51,519 bases of DNA from Solibacillus sp045640265. GTDB lineage: Bacteria; Bacillota; Bacilli; Bacillales_A; Planococcaceae. The stretch covers positions 1 to 51,519 of the forward strand of contig JAZUES010000258.1 in assembly GCA_045640265.1 (NCBI GenBank), in the 5' to 3' direction. Both the position numbers and the translations under genes were made by a program. The notes beneath the pieces are model-generated. The model had not been told where the DNA came from. It worked only from the letters and a program-made list of their open reading frames with translations, and ran no database searches. Each line of letters starts with the position of its first letter. Position 1 is the first letter of the stretch. Shown in pieces: positions 32,394 through 41,228 of the stretch.

Positions 32394-32436
32394 AGTGTTT
32401 AGTACTTCGAATTCATTTGATGAGGAGAATGGGAGC

Positions 32437-33381
32437 ATGGTGAAATATATTGGAAAACGATTAGCACAATCAATTCTCACGCTATTCATTATTATTACGA
32501 TTGTTTTCTCCCTGTTACGCTTAATGCCTGATGAAGGTTATTTAGGAGCAGCGGCAGAAAAAATGTCGTTTGAACAACAAGAAGTATATTTAACAAGCTT
32601 AGGATTACGAGATCCATTATTTGTGCAGTTGGGGAAATTTTATGTGAACTTAGTTCAAGGGGATCTTGGAAAATCCGTTACATATCGAACAGATGTCCCG
32701 GTTGTGGATATTATTCAGGACAAAATGATGTACTCGATTTTATTTGGATTAGGAGCCGTTGTACTATCATTATTAGTAGGAGTGCCTTTAGGAATTTTGA
32801 TGGCGCAATTTAAAGGACGTTGGCTAGACCGTTTAGGAACGGGTTATATCGTTATCATCGTAGCAGTACCTGCGATGGTCTATTTCTTAATGATTCAAAT
32901 GTACATTTCAGATTGGCTTAACTTACCGATGTTATTTGATGAATACAATCCGAAAAGCTTTATTTTACCGTTAATCTGTTTGGCGCTCGGACCGATTGCT
33001 TCGTATGCGATGTGGATGCGTCGATACATGGTTGACGAATTAAACAAAGATTATATTAAGCTAGCACGCGCAAAAGGGGCAACAGAGCGTACGATTATGT
33101 TCCGACATGTGATGCGTAACGCATTTATCCCGATGGCACAATATTTGCCTGCTACAATCCTATTTACCATTACAGGCTCGATTTATATTGAATCATTATT
33201 CTCAATCCCAGGTATGGGTGGACTTTTAGTTGATGCGATTCAACGTCAAGATAATAATGTTGTGCAAGGACTTGTACTTGTATTTTCTTCATTAGGAATT
33301 ATCGGATTAATTTTAGGGGATCTTTTAATGGCAATTGTCGACCCTCGAATTAAGCTAGGGAAAGGAGACAGTGTACGCTAA
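32437..33381 (+). CDS. dppB: Peptide ABC transporter permease (DppB family)
   Basis: A 314-aa membrane protein with six helices. The N-terminal KYIGKRLAQSILTLFIIITIVFSLLRLMP is typical of DppB/OppB, and the cytoplasmic EAA loop reads YIKLARAKGATERTIMFRHVMRNAFIP. Start at ATG 32437 after GAGGAGA; the longer open frame adds a non-conserved 14-residue leader. It forms the translocation channel together with the following DppC-type protein, and the stop overlaps the next start (TAATG). Confidence 0.93.
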   Translation: MVKYIGKRLAQSILTLFIIITIVFSLLRLMPDEGYLGAAAEKMSFEQQEVYLTSLGLRDPLFVQLGKFYVNLVQGDLGKSVTYRTDVPVVDIIQDKMMYSILFGLGAVVLSLLVGVPLGILMAQFKGRWLDRLGTGYIVIIVAVPAMVYFLMIQMYISDWLNLPMLFDEYNPKSFILPLICLALGPIASYAMWMRRYMVDELNKDYIKLARAKGATERTIMFRHVMRNAFIPMAQYLPATILFTITGSIYIESLFSIPGMGGLLVDAIQRQDNNVVQGLVLVFSSLGIIGLILGDLLMAIVDPRIKLGKGDSVR

Positions 33382-34355
33382 TGGGCTTATTTACAAATGA
33401 AATTCAGAATATTTCGGAAAAGTCGAATGAACAATTATTTGAATTTGCTGGAGTAGATGATACGAGAGCTGAAGAAACGGCTTATTCAAATTATTCCTAT
33501 TGGCGTTCGACATTTGGTTCCTTTTTTAAAAATAAAATTGCTGTAATTTTACTGTTCTTCGTAGTCGCATTAATTGTGTTTACGTTTCTTCAACCATATT
33601 TACCGGGTCAAAAATCGCCAACGGAAATTTATATTAATCCGGATACAGGCATGCAAGACCGTAACGTGGCTCCGAATGATGAATATACTTTCGGGACGAA
33701 TTCGATCGGGCAAGATTTATGGTCTCGTATTTGGCAAGGTACACGGACATCACTATTCATCGGATTTAGTGTTGCGATTATCGAGGTAATTATCGGTTTT
33801 ACAGTTGGTGCTTTATGGGGCTATTCACGAAAGCTTGAATTGCCGATTACACAACTCTATAACATCGTGGACAATATACCGACCACAATCGTACTCATTT
33901 TAATGGCGTATATTTTACGTCCAGGTGTTTCAACGATTATTATCGCGATGTGTATCACTGGCTGGGTAGAAATGGCGCGATTCTTGCGAAATCAAATCGT
34001 TATATTACGTGATCGTGAATACAATTTAGCATCGAAAACATTAGGGACACCCGGTTATAAAATTATTTTGAAAAACTTATTACCCTACTTAATCTCAGTA
34101 ATTATGCTGCGAATGAGTTTAGCGGTACCTGCCGCAATTGGTGCAGAAGTATTTTTAACTTATATCGGTTTAGGGTTACCTGTAAGTGAACCATCTCTCG
34201 GAAACTTAATTAATGAGGGCCGAGTACTAATGATGTCACCAGATTTACGTTACCAACTAATTTTCCCGAGTATTGTACTGAGTATTATAACAATTGCCTT
34301 TTATATTATCGGAAATGCGTTTGCAGATGCAGCAGATCCAAAAAATCACGTGTAA
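33381..34355 (+). CDS. dppC: Peptide ABC transporter permease (DppC family)
   Basis: A 324-aa membrane protein with the N-terminal cytoplasmic tail and first helix typical of OppC/DppC (YWRSTFGSFFKNKIAVILLFFV). It also shows the FGTNSIGQDLWSRIWQGTRTSL signature and the EAA loop YNLASKTLGTPGYKIILKNLLPY. Second channel subunit; the start overlaps the dppB stop. Confidence 0.94.
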   Translation: MGLFTNEIQNISEKSNEQLFEFAGVDDTRAEETAYSNYSYWRSTFGSFFKNKIAVILLFFVVALIVFTFLQPYLPGQKSPTEIYINPDTGMQDRNVAPNDEYTFGTNSIGQDLWSRIWQGTRTSLFIGFSVAIIEVIIGFTVGALWGYSRKLELPITQLYNIVDNIPTTIVLILMAYILRPGVSTIIIAMCITGWVEMARFLRNQIVILRDREYNLASKTLGTPGYKIILKNLLPYLISVIMLRMSLAVPAAIGAEVFLTYIGLGLPVSEPSLGNLINEGRVLMMSPDLRYQLIFPSIVLSIITIAFYIIGNAFADAADPKNHV

Positions 34356-34370
34356 GGAGGATGGCGTTAC

Positions 34371-35417
34371 ATGGAACGAGAAAAAATCTTATCAATTGAA
34401 AATTTAGTTATAAAGTTTAAATTGCGCGGTCAAACATTAACGGCCATTCGAGATATTTCACTCGATTTATATAAGGGGGAAAGTCTAGCAATCGTAGGTG
34501 AATCCGGCTCAGGTAAATCCGTTTTAGTGAAATCGATTATGGGCTTACTCGATAAAAATGGTTATATCGATACGGGCAAAATTTTATATGATGGCCATGA
34601 TTTATCAAAGTTTAAATCAGAGGTGGATTGGCTAAAAGTGCGCGGTAAAAAAATTGCGATGGTCACACAAGATCCAATGACATCGTTGAATCCATTAAAA
34701 ACAATTGGTAAACAAATTGAAGAAAGTGTAGTACTTCATCAAGGATTAAAAGGAAAAGACGCATACGAATTAACATTGCAGCTACTTCGTGATGTTGGTA
34801 TTCAAGATGTAGAACGCCGCTACAAGCAATACCCGCATGAATTTTCAGGAGGAATGCGTCAACGAATTGTCATTGCGATAGCCGTTGCGTGTAATCCACA
34901 AATTTTAATTTGTGACGAGCCAACAACAGCGCTGGATGTAACTATCCAAGCACAAATTTTGCATCTGTTAACGAATTTACAAGAAAAATACTTGTTAACG
35001 ACGATTTACATTACGCATGATTTAGGGGTTGTTGCGAAAGTTGCAGATCGCATCGCAGTTATGTACGCAGGAGATATTATTGAAGTGGGCCAAGCAAATG
35101 AAGTGTTCTTTAACGCGAAGCATCCATATACTTGGGCACTGATTTCTTCACTACCGCAATTAGGAGTGAAGGGGGAAGAGCTTTACTCGATTAAAGGGAC
35201 GCCACCGAACTTGTTCAAGGAGATTAAAGGTGACGCATTTGCACCCCGTAATCAATATGCGCTAAAAATTGACTTTGTAGAACGTCCGCCATTTTTTCAA
35301 GTGTCCGATACACATTTTGTTCGTACTTGGTTGCTCGATCCAAAAGCGCCGAAAGTAGACCCTCCCGAAGTGTTGCAAGCCTTTTTCGAAGAAGGGAGAC
35401 GATACGCAAATGAGTAA
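34371..35417 (+). CDS. dppD: Peptide ABC transporter ATPase (DppD family)
   Basis: A 348-aa ATPase. Walker A GESGSGKS, Q-loop TQDPMTSLNP, signature FSGGMRQRI, Walker B LICDEPTTALD and switch His in ITHDLG are present. A C-terminal oligopeptide-transporter extension (SIKGTPPNLF) follows, but it lacks the usual cysteine cluster: the region reads GDAFAPRNQYALKIDFVERPPFF, with Ala and Tyr where Cys residues often occur. It energises peptide import. RBS GGAGGATGGCG; overlaps the next gene by 8 bp. Confidence 0.94.
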   Translation: MEREKILSIENLVIKFKLRGQTLTAIRDISLDLYKGESLAIVGESGSGKSVLVKSIMGLLDKNGYIDTGKILYDGHDLSKFKSEVDWLKVRGKKIAMVTQDPMTSLNPLKTIGKQIEESVVLHQGLKGKDAYELTLQLLRDVGIQDVERRYKQYPHEFSGGMRQRIVIAIAVACNPQILICDEPTTALDVTIQAQILHLLTNLQEKYLLTTIYITHDLGVVAKVADRIAVMYAGDIIEVGQANEVFFNAKHPYTWALISSLPQLGVKGEELYSIKGTPPNLFKEIKGDAFAPRNQYALKIDFVERPPFFQVSDTHFVRTWLLDPKAPKVDPPEVLQAFFEEGRRYANE

Positions 35418-36366
35418 ACAGACGAAGGAAAAACTAATTGAAATCAAAAATATTGATATTGTTTTCGGAAGTGGAAGAAAGCAATTTAAGGCCGTAGATA
35501 ATGTGAGCTTTGATATTTATAAGGGTGAAACATTTGGACTTGTTGGCGAATCAGGATCTGGAAAAACGACAATTGGTCGTGCCATTATGCGCATTAATCC
35601 TGTGACAAACGGTGAAATCCTATTCCATGGTGAAAAAATTAATGGTCGCATTTCTCGTGCTTGGGATAAGGAAATTACACAACGTATTCAAATGATTTTC
35701 CAAGATCCGGGAGCCTCATTAAATGAACGCGCAAAAGTAGATTACATTATTGCAGAAGGATTAATTAGCAATAAAAAATATAGTAGTGAAGAGCAACGTG
35801 TTGAAAAAGTTAAAAAGGCGTTACTTGAAGTAGGGCTTTTACCTGAATTTGCTTCACGCTTTCCACATGAGTTTTCAGGGGGGCAAAGACAGCGTATCGG
35901 CATTGCCCGAGCCCTTGTGATGGAACCTGAATTTATCGTGGCAGATGAGCCGATATCTGCGCTAGACGTTTCGATTCGTGCACAAGTATTGAACTTATTA
36001 TCTAGCTTACAAGAACAGCGCGAGTTAACCTACTTATTTATCGCACATGATTTATCGATTGTTCGCTTTATTACGGATCGAACAGCAGTTATTTATAAAG
36101 GGCAAATTGTGGAGTTAGGGGAAACAGAAAAATTATTTAATAACCCGTTACATCCTTATACAAAGGCATTACTAGCTGCAGTGCCAGAGCCAAATCCATT
36201 TAAAGAACGTCAAAAGAAATTGCAAGTGTACGATCCATCTGTTCATCATTACGAAAATGATCCACCACAATTTTTTGAAATAGAAGAAGAACATTTTGTG
36301 TTAGCGAATAAAGAAGAACAAGCACGTTATAAAGAACAGCTCAATATAGGAGGGGGAGCGTTATGA
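35410..36366 (+). CDS. dppF: Peptide ABC transporter ATPase (DppF family)
   Basis: A 318-aa ATPase with Walker A GESGSGKTT, Q-loop FQDPGASLNE, signature FSGGQRQRIGIARAL, Walker B VADEPISALD and H-loop IAHDLS. It is the usual partner of the DppD-type subunit. The C-terminal extension again lacks the cysteine motif seen in many homologues. Start and stop overlap the neighbouring genes, indicating tightly coupled translation. Confidence 0.94.
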   Translation: MSKQTKEKLIEIKNIDIVFGSGRKQFKAVDNVSFDIYKGETFGLVGESGSGKTTIGRAIMRINPVTNGEILFHGEKINGRISRAWDKEITQRIQMIFQDPGASLNERAKVDYIIAEGLISNKKYSSEEQRVEKVKKALLEVGLLPEFASRFPHEFSGGQRQRIGIARALVMEPEFIVADEPISALDVSIRAQVLNLLSSLQEQRELTYLFIAHDLSIVRFITDRTAVIYKGQIVELGETEKLFNNPLHPYTKALLAAVPEPNPFKERQKKLQVYDPSVHHYENDPPQFFEIEEEHFVLANKEEQARYKEQLNIGGGAL

Positions 36367-37301
36367 GTATAGTCATTCCAAAGGCGCTGAAAAAAGGGGA
36401 TACGGTAGCCCTTATTAGTGCATCAGGTGCAACTCCATCACAACGCCTACAACCAGCAATCGAAGCAGTTGAAAAGCTTGGATTCCATGTAGTTGTAGGA
36501 GAAACATGTCGTGCACGTCATGGTTATTTAGCAGGTTCAGATGCATTACGTGCTGCTGAATTAAATGCTATGTTTGCAAATCCTGAAATAGACGGCATTT
36601 TCTGTATTCGTGGTGGCTATGGTGCAACACGAATTTTACCCCTACTAGATTTCGAGCTGATTAAAAACAATCCGAAAGTTTTCGTTGGCTATAGTGATGT
36701 CACGGCGCTGCATATTGTATTCAATCAGCATTGTAATTTTGTAACGTATCACACACCCATGCCATCAACGGAATTTATTAAAGACAAAATGGATGATTAT
36801 ACATGGCATTACTTTATCAATAGCGTTACAAACACAAATTGGAGCGATTATTTACTAGAGAATGCTGGGGGTGAAGAAATGGTTACCCTTGTACCAGGGA
36901 CAGCAACAGGCAAATTGATAGGTGGTAATTTAACGCTTGTAACGGCTTCATTAGGTACACCATATGAAATCGATTTAAATGGTAAAATTTTATTTTTAGA
37001 AGATATCGATGAAAACGTACAGCGCATTGACCGTATGCTTACACAATTGCGATTGTCAGGAAAGCTGGATGGATTAGCGGGAATAATACTTGGCGCATGG
37101 ACAGATTGTGGACCAATGGATACGAATAACCCAGAAAATAATTTGAGTTTAGAAACGGTCTTTGACGAAATATTAGTCCCACTGGGTATACCAATCATAT
37201 CAAATGTGACTTGTGGGCATGTATTACCAACAATGTCTTTGCCACTTGGAAAAACAGTAACAATTGATGCTCAAAACAAAACGATTCGTGTTGTCGGTTA
37301 A
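36363..37301 (+). CDS. ykfA: LD-carboxypeptidase (S66 family, YkfA/LdcA-like)
   Basis: A 312-aa serine peptidase. The nucleophile lies in VGYSDVTALH, Glu in FLEDIDENVQRIDRML, and His in NVTCGHVLPTMSLPLG, the Ser-Glu-His triad of the S66 family. It removes the terminal D-amino acid from muramyl tetrapeptides (an L,D bond). No signal peptide, so it acts on imported peptides in the cytosol. The ATG overlaps the dppF stop by 4 bp. Confidence 0.93.
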   Translation: MSIVIPKALKKGDTVALISASGATPSQRLQPAIEAVEKLGFHVVVGETCRARHGYLAGSDALRAAELNAMFANPEIDGIFCIRGGYGATRILPLLDFELIKNNPKVFVGYSDVTALHIVFNQHCNFVTYHTPMPSTEFIKDKMDDYTWHYFINSVTNTNWSDYLLENAGGEEMVTLVPGTATGKLIGGNLTLVTASLGTPYEIDLNGKILFLEDIDENVQRIDRMLTQLRLSGKLDGLAGIILGAWTDCGPMDTNNPENNLSLETVFDEILVPLGIPIISNVTCGHVLPTMSLPLGKTVTIDAQNKTIRVVG

Positions 37302-37305
37302 GCCT

Positions 37306-38079
37306 ATGAATGAAAAAATTCAGCAATTCATTGAAAATAGTTCTTATAAAATTCATACGATTGTTCAAGACTATGCAACAGATGAGGTGCTAGTTCATAT
37401 TCGTACCGATGAAGTTTTTAGTAGTGCAAGTGTTATAAAAGTTCCGATTTTAATCGCTATTTTGCATCATATACAGCAAAAAGGTGGAGAATTACAGCAA
37501 GTGCTAACGATTGCCGCTGAAAATGTCGTTGATTTTAGTGTCATTACCGAACAGCAGCAAACTTCAGCTACGTTGTATGAACTTTTAACATGGATGATCA
37601 TTACGAGCGATAATACAGCTACAAATGAATGCATAGACTTCTTAGGGATGGATGCACTCAATCGTTATTTTAAAGAAATTGGTTTAAACAATACGGTTGT
37701 TCAACGAAAAATGATGGACTTCAAGCGTCAACAACTTGGCTTTGATAATGAGACAACAGCAAAAGATATGCAGCATTTGTTCAAGCTAATCTATGACGGA
37801 AAACTGCTTAAACAAAAATGGAATGAAGTCGCTATAGATATTTTATGTAGGCAGCGAAGTCAAGAATCATTGAAGCGCTACCTTGTTGAGCCAGTGAAAA
37901 TGGCGCATAAAACAGGGGGACTTGATACGGTTGACCATGATGTTGGCATTGTTTATACAGATGTGACCGATTATTTTATTGGTGTTTTTATGACAGAAGT
38001 AACTGATAACGAAAAAGCAAAGCAAGAAATCGGTCATATTTCAAAAATGGTTTATGAGCATCTTAGGAATAGGGGGTGA
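37306..38079 (+). CDS. Cytoplasmic class A beta-lactamase-like serine hydrolase
   Basis: A 258-aa penicillin-recognising-fold protein. It has SASVIK (S42/K45), SDN (101-103) and KTGG (202-205), the three classical active-site motifs. The ExxLN omega-loop with the deacylating Glu of true class A lactamases is not present: the region reads MMDFKRQQLGFDNETTAKDM. There is no signal peptide. It is probably a D-amino-acid peptide or amide hydrolase working on imported wall peptides rather than a resistance enzyme. ATG 37306 is 5 bp past the ykfA stop; upstream in-frame starts overlap that gene. The ribosome site is weak, so coupling is likely. Confidence 0.85.
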   Translation: MNEKIQQFIENSSYKIHTIVQDYATDEVLVHIRTDEVFSSASVIKVPILIAILHHIQQKGGELQQVLTIAAENVVDFSVITEQQQTSATLYELLTWMIITSDNTATNECIDFLGMDALNRYFKEIGLNNTVVQRKMMDFKRQQLGFDNETTAKDMQHLFKLIYDGKLLKQKWNEVAIDILCRQRSQESLKRYLVEPVKMAHKTGGLDTVDHDVGIVYTDVTDYFIGVFMTEVTDNEKAKQEIGHISKMVYEHLRNRG

Positions 38080-38084
38080 CGGGA

Positions 38085-38897
38085 TTGAATGCAGTAGTGA
38101 ATGTGATGATTGCAAATTTGCATGAAAACGCTAATGCTTTGTCCGAGCTAGTTGATGAAGCTTTGTACGGAATGCCTGTTGAAGTAATTGAAGATGTAGA
38201 TGATAAGTGGGTTAAAGTTCGTACATTTTATCGTTATGAAGGGTTTACATTGAAGAAAAATTTAGATACACGCAGTGAAACTTTAACTGCTTGGAATGAC
38301 ACTGCTAATGATGTTATCATTCAAAGTTTTGCAGATGTATTAATTGCACCTAAAATTCAAAGCGCAAAAATCATTACGTTAACACGTGGCGCATTTATTA
38401 AAGTGGTGGAAGAGGCTGACATTGAAAAGGGCTGGTCAAAAGTACAGCTCGTATCAGGTGAAATCGGATATTTACGATCGGATTGGGTACAAAATCGTGT
38501 GATGGTATATACGACCATTGAAGATGTATTCCGTGAACAAGTCGTACAAACAGCGCTTCGTTATTTAGGAACGCCTTATCGATGGGGAGGAAAGTCACCT
38601 TTAGGGATTGACTGCTCTGGTCTATGCTCGATGGCATATATGTTAAACGGAGCATATATATATCGCGATGCTAAAATAATGGATGGTTTTCCATTACGTG
38701 AAATTGCACAAAAAAATATGAAACTCGGGGATTTAATTTTTTTCCCTGGACATGTAGCCATGTATATTGGTAATGACCATTATATTCACTCCTCACTTGG
38801 AGGCAATGAAGTGAATGTGAATAGTTTAAATCCGAATGAAGACAACTATCGTGAAGATTTGGCAACAACAATTACAGGTGTTGCCAGTTTGTTTTAA
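38085..38897 (+). CDS. ykfC: YkfC-like NlpC/P60 endopeptidase with SH3-type N-terminus
   Basis: A 270-aa cysteine peptidase. Two SH3b-like segments (about residues 1-150, ending IGYLRSDWVQNR) precede the NlpC/P60 domain (about 160-265), with catalytic Cys in GIDCSGLCSMAY, His in FFPGHVAMYIG, and a third polar residue near DHYIHSS. YkfC-type enzymes cut the gamma-D-Glu to diamino-acid bond and need a free N-terminal L-Ala. No signal peptide. The start is TTG 38085 (or GTG 38076, which would overlap the ribosome site AGGGGGTGA). Last gene of the cluster. Confidence 0.9.
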   Translation: MNAVVNVMIANLHENANALSELVDEALYGMPVEVIEDVDDKWVKVRTFYRYEGFTLKKNLDTRSETLTAWNDTANDVIIQSFADVLIAPKIQSAKIITLTRGAFIKVVEEADIEKGWSKVQLVSGEIGYLRSDWVQNRVMVYTTIEDVFREQVVQTALRYLGTPYRWGGKSPLGIDCSGLCSMAYMLNGAYIYRDAKIMDGFPLREIAQKNMKLGDLIFFPGHVAMYIGNDHYIHSSLGGNEVNVNSLNPNEDNYREDLATTITGVASLF

Positions 38898-38899
38898 TC

Positions 38900-38948
38900 A
38901 AAAAAGGTGATTCTTAGGAAAATAGCTTTCCTACGAGTCACCTTTTCT
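38900..38948. terminator. Terminator of the murein-peptide operon
   Basis: AAAAGGTGATTC...TAGGAAA pairs with TTTCCTACGAGTCACCTTTT; flanked by A/T runs on both strands and shared with the convergent yqfW. Confidence 0.85.
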
Positions 38949-38983
38949 GATTGTTTAATATTTATCGCTTAAGCCTTTTATTC

Positions 38984-39559
38984 CTAAAAGTTTTTACGAA
39001 TCCATTCATTTGCTTCGAGCCAGTTTGTGACACGAATGACGTTTGAAGGGATTGGCTTTTGATTGTATGGTGTATCGAATAACACAACAGGGATTTTAAG
39101 TTCCTCTGCAATTTCAACGGCGTTATCATGCTTGTCCTCAAAAAATGCTTCCACATGGTATTTTTTAGCACTTTCAATTTTTTTATGAGTGCCAATCAAT
39201 TCAATATGGTCATAGGGCACGTTGCATGCATCAAACCAATTTTTCGTAATATCGTATACATTTGTACCGCGGGCGGAAATGTAGTAAAGTTCGTACTGTT
39301 TTTGCCAGTCACTTAATATAGGCTGGGCATGAGCAGCTAGTTCGCTTACTTCATACATATAAGGCTCATTTTCTTTAAACCAAATTTGAAACTCTGAACG
39401 ATCAACAGGATGCGGAAAACCGCTTAAAAAATCGTATTCCGTTACATCTTGTAGCGTCATATTAATTTTATACTGGCGATTAATATGAGGAATCAATGTG
39501 GCGGGACTAGTAACAGTCCCATCAATATCAATGCCAAATCGATGTTTTGCAGCAGTCAT
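38984..39559 (-). CDS. yqfW: YqfW-like putative 5'(3')-nucleotidase (HAD family)
   Basis: A 191-aa HAD-fold protein with motif I FGIDIDGTVTSP. The YISARGTNVYD stretch, KKIESAKKYHVEAFFEDKHDNAVE and LFDTPYNQ are typical of the NT5C/YqfW group of nucleotidases. Probably dephosphorylates deoxynucleoside monophosphates; activity not certain. It lies 15 bp downstream of ispG on the same strand. ATG behind AGGGGA. Confidence 0.88.
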   Translation of the reverse strand: MTAAKHRFGIDIDGTVTSPATLIPHINRQYKINMTLQDVTEYDFLSGFPHPVDRSEFQIWFKENEPYMYEVSELAAHAQPILSDWQKQYELYYISARGTNVYDITKNWFDACNVPYDHIELIGTHKKIESAKKYHVEAFFEDKHDNAVEIAEELKIPVVLFDTPYNQKPIPSNVIRVTNWLEANEWIRKNF

Positions 39560-39574
39560 TTCTAAATCCCCTAT

Positions 39575-40684
39575 CTATGCGTTCGCGTTTGCTTCTGCGT
39601 CACGTTTTTCTACCATTTCAGCAGCTAGTTTATCGATTTCTTTTTTCAGTTCTTCTACCATTGTATCTTCTGGTACTTTACGTACTGTTTTACCTTTCAT
39701 GAACAGTAAGCCTTCACCGCGAGCACCTGCGATACCGATATCGGCTTCACGTGCTTCACCAGGTCCATTTACTGCGCAACCAAGAACGGCTACTTTTAAA
39801 GGTACATTTAATTTTGAAATGTATTCTTCAACCTCATTGGCAATCGAAATTAAATCGATTTCAATACGGCCACAAGTTGGGCAAGAAATTAGTGTAGCCA
39901 TGTTTGATGCTAAGCCGAATGATTTAAGTAGCTCACGAGCAACTTTAATTTCTTCAACTGGATCAGCTGATAAAGAAATACGTAATGTATTCCCAATACC
40001 TTTTGAAAGGATAGCACCAAGACCAGCAGCAGATTTCACTGTACCAGCGAATAATGTGCCTGATTCTGTAATCCCTAAGTGAAGTGGGTAATCAAAAGCT
40101 TTTGATGCTTTTTCATACGCTTCAATGGCAAGGTTTACGTCAGAAGCTTTCATTGACACGATAATATCGTGGAAATCTAGGTCTTCTAAAATTTTAATAT
40201 GGTGTAAAGCGGATTCAACCATACCATCAGCAGTAGGGTAACCATATTTTTCAAGGATGTGGCGCTCTAAAGAACCAGCATTTACCCCGATACGAATTGG
40301 AATACCTTTAGCTTTTGCAGCATTGACAACCGCTTCTACTTTTTCACGGCGACCGATATTACCTGGGTTAATACGGACTTTGTCGATACCGCCCTCAATC
40401 GCAAGTAATGCTAATTTGTAATCAAAGTGAATATCCGCTACTAACGGGATATTAATTTGTTTTTTAATTTCTGGAATAGCTAATGCAGCGCGTTCATCTG
40501 GAACAGCTACACGTACGATTTGACATCCAGCCTCTTCTAAACGCTTGATTTCAGCAACAGTTGCTTCAACATCATGCGTTTTTGTTGTACACATACTTTG
40601 GATAATGACTTCGTTATTACCACCAATTGTTAAATTACCGACACGCACAGGACGTGTTTTCGTACGGTGAACGATTTCACTCAT
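39575..40684 (-). CDS. ispG: 4-hydroxy-3-methylbut-2-enyl diphosphate synthase
   Basis: A 369-aa iron-sulfur enzyme of the MEP isoprenoid pathway converting MEcPP to HMBPP. The [4Fe-4S] ligands are visible: C268 and C271 in CPTCGR, C303 in LGCAVNGPGEA and E310. The TIM-barrel part starts RTKTRPVRVGNLTIGG and contains VRVAVPDERAA and VADIHFDYKLA. Length fits the short bacterial form. GGAGAG before the ATG; followed closely by yqfW. Confidence 0.97.
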   Translation of the reverse strand: MSEIVHRTKTRPVRVGNLTIGGNNEVIIQSMCTTKTHDVEATVAEIKRLEEAGCQIVRVAVPDERAALAIPEIKKQINIPLVADIHFDYKLALLAIEGGIDKVRINPGNIGRREKVEAVVNAAKAKGIPIRIGVNAGSLERHILEKYGYPTADGMVESALHHIKILEDLDFHDIIVSMKASDVNLAIEAYEKASKAFDYPLHLGITESGTLFAGTVKSAAGLGAILSKGIGNTLRISLSADPVEEIKVARELLKSFGLASNMATLISCPTCGRIEIDLISIANEVEEYISKLNVPLKVAVLGCAVNGPGEAREADIGIAGARGEGLLFMKGKTVRKVPEDTMVEELKKEIDKLAAEMVEKRDAEANANA

Positions 40685-40815
40685 GAAAATTCTCTCCTTC
40701 TCAGGCTTTTAAATGTCTGTCGTCATAATTTGCAACGAATTTTTTATGTAAGCCGTCACTCAAACTTTATTTTATCAGTGTATGAAACGAAGAACAAGGA
40801 AGAAACGTTAGGATT

Positions 40816-41151
40816 TCATTTTGTACAAGTTTCTTTCGATGTTAGACGTAACGGAATTAAAATAGTTTCACCTGGAACGAGTGATTGTAATTGTAAGTGT
40901 GGATTTAGCTCGTAAAATTTTGCTAATCTTTCTGGAAAAGTCATTTTTATAGGAGATGGTGTTGCGGAAAATAGGCTATAAATTGTATCATTTTCAACCA
41001 CTTGAACGGATACGTAAGAAAATTCTTCTGCTGGTTCACAAGGAATTGTTTCGTTATAAAAGGATGCGAGTGGAATTGTACCTTCCTGTAGATCAACTTT
41101 TATCACAAAGACAAGCATGACAAGTATGATGGAAGCTATTAAAAAGCGCAA
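40816..41151 (-). CDS. yqfZ: YqfZ-like membrane-anchored LysM protein
   Basis: A 111-aa protein with an N-terminal membrane anchor (residues 3-18) and a LysM-like region (YVSVQVVENDTIYSLFSATPS ... FYELNPHLQLQSLVPGETILIPL). B. subtilis YqfZ occupies the same position next to ispG. It probably binds peptidoglycan on the outer face. The start is TTG 41151 behind CGGAGGG; no in-frame ATG fits. Confidence 0.82.
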   Translation of the reverse strand: MRFLIASIILVMLVFVIKVDLQEGTIPLASFYNETIPCEPAEEFSYVSVQVVENDTIYSLFSATPSPIKMTFPERLAKFYELNPHLQLQSLVPGETILIPLRLTSKETCTK

Positions 41152-41228
41152 AAAAATCCCTCCGTTTCCTTCAAAATTTATTAAAAAATCTATTAATAAA
41201 TTATATGTTGGACGAAAGGATTCATGTA

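Noticed and set aside
37306..38079. Antibiotic-resistance beta-lactamase
   Set aside because: No signal peptide, no ExxLN omega-loop glutamate, and embedded in a peptide-salvage operon.
39498..40082. 194-codon plus-strand ORF
   Set aside because: Antisense to ispG and the yqfW start; low-complexity Ser/Ala-rich text typical of a shadow frame.
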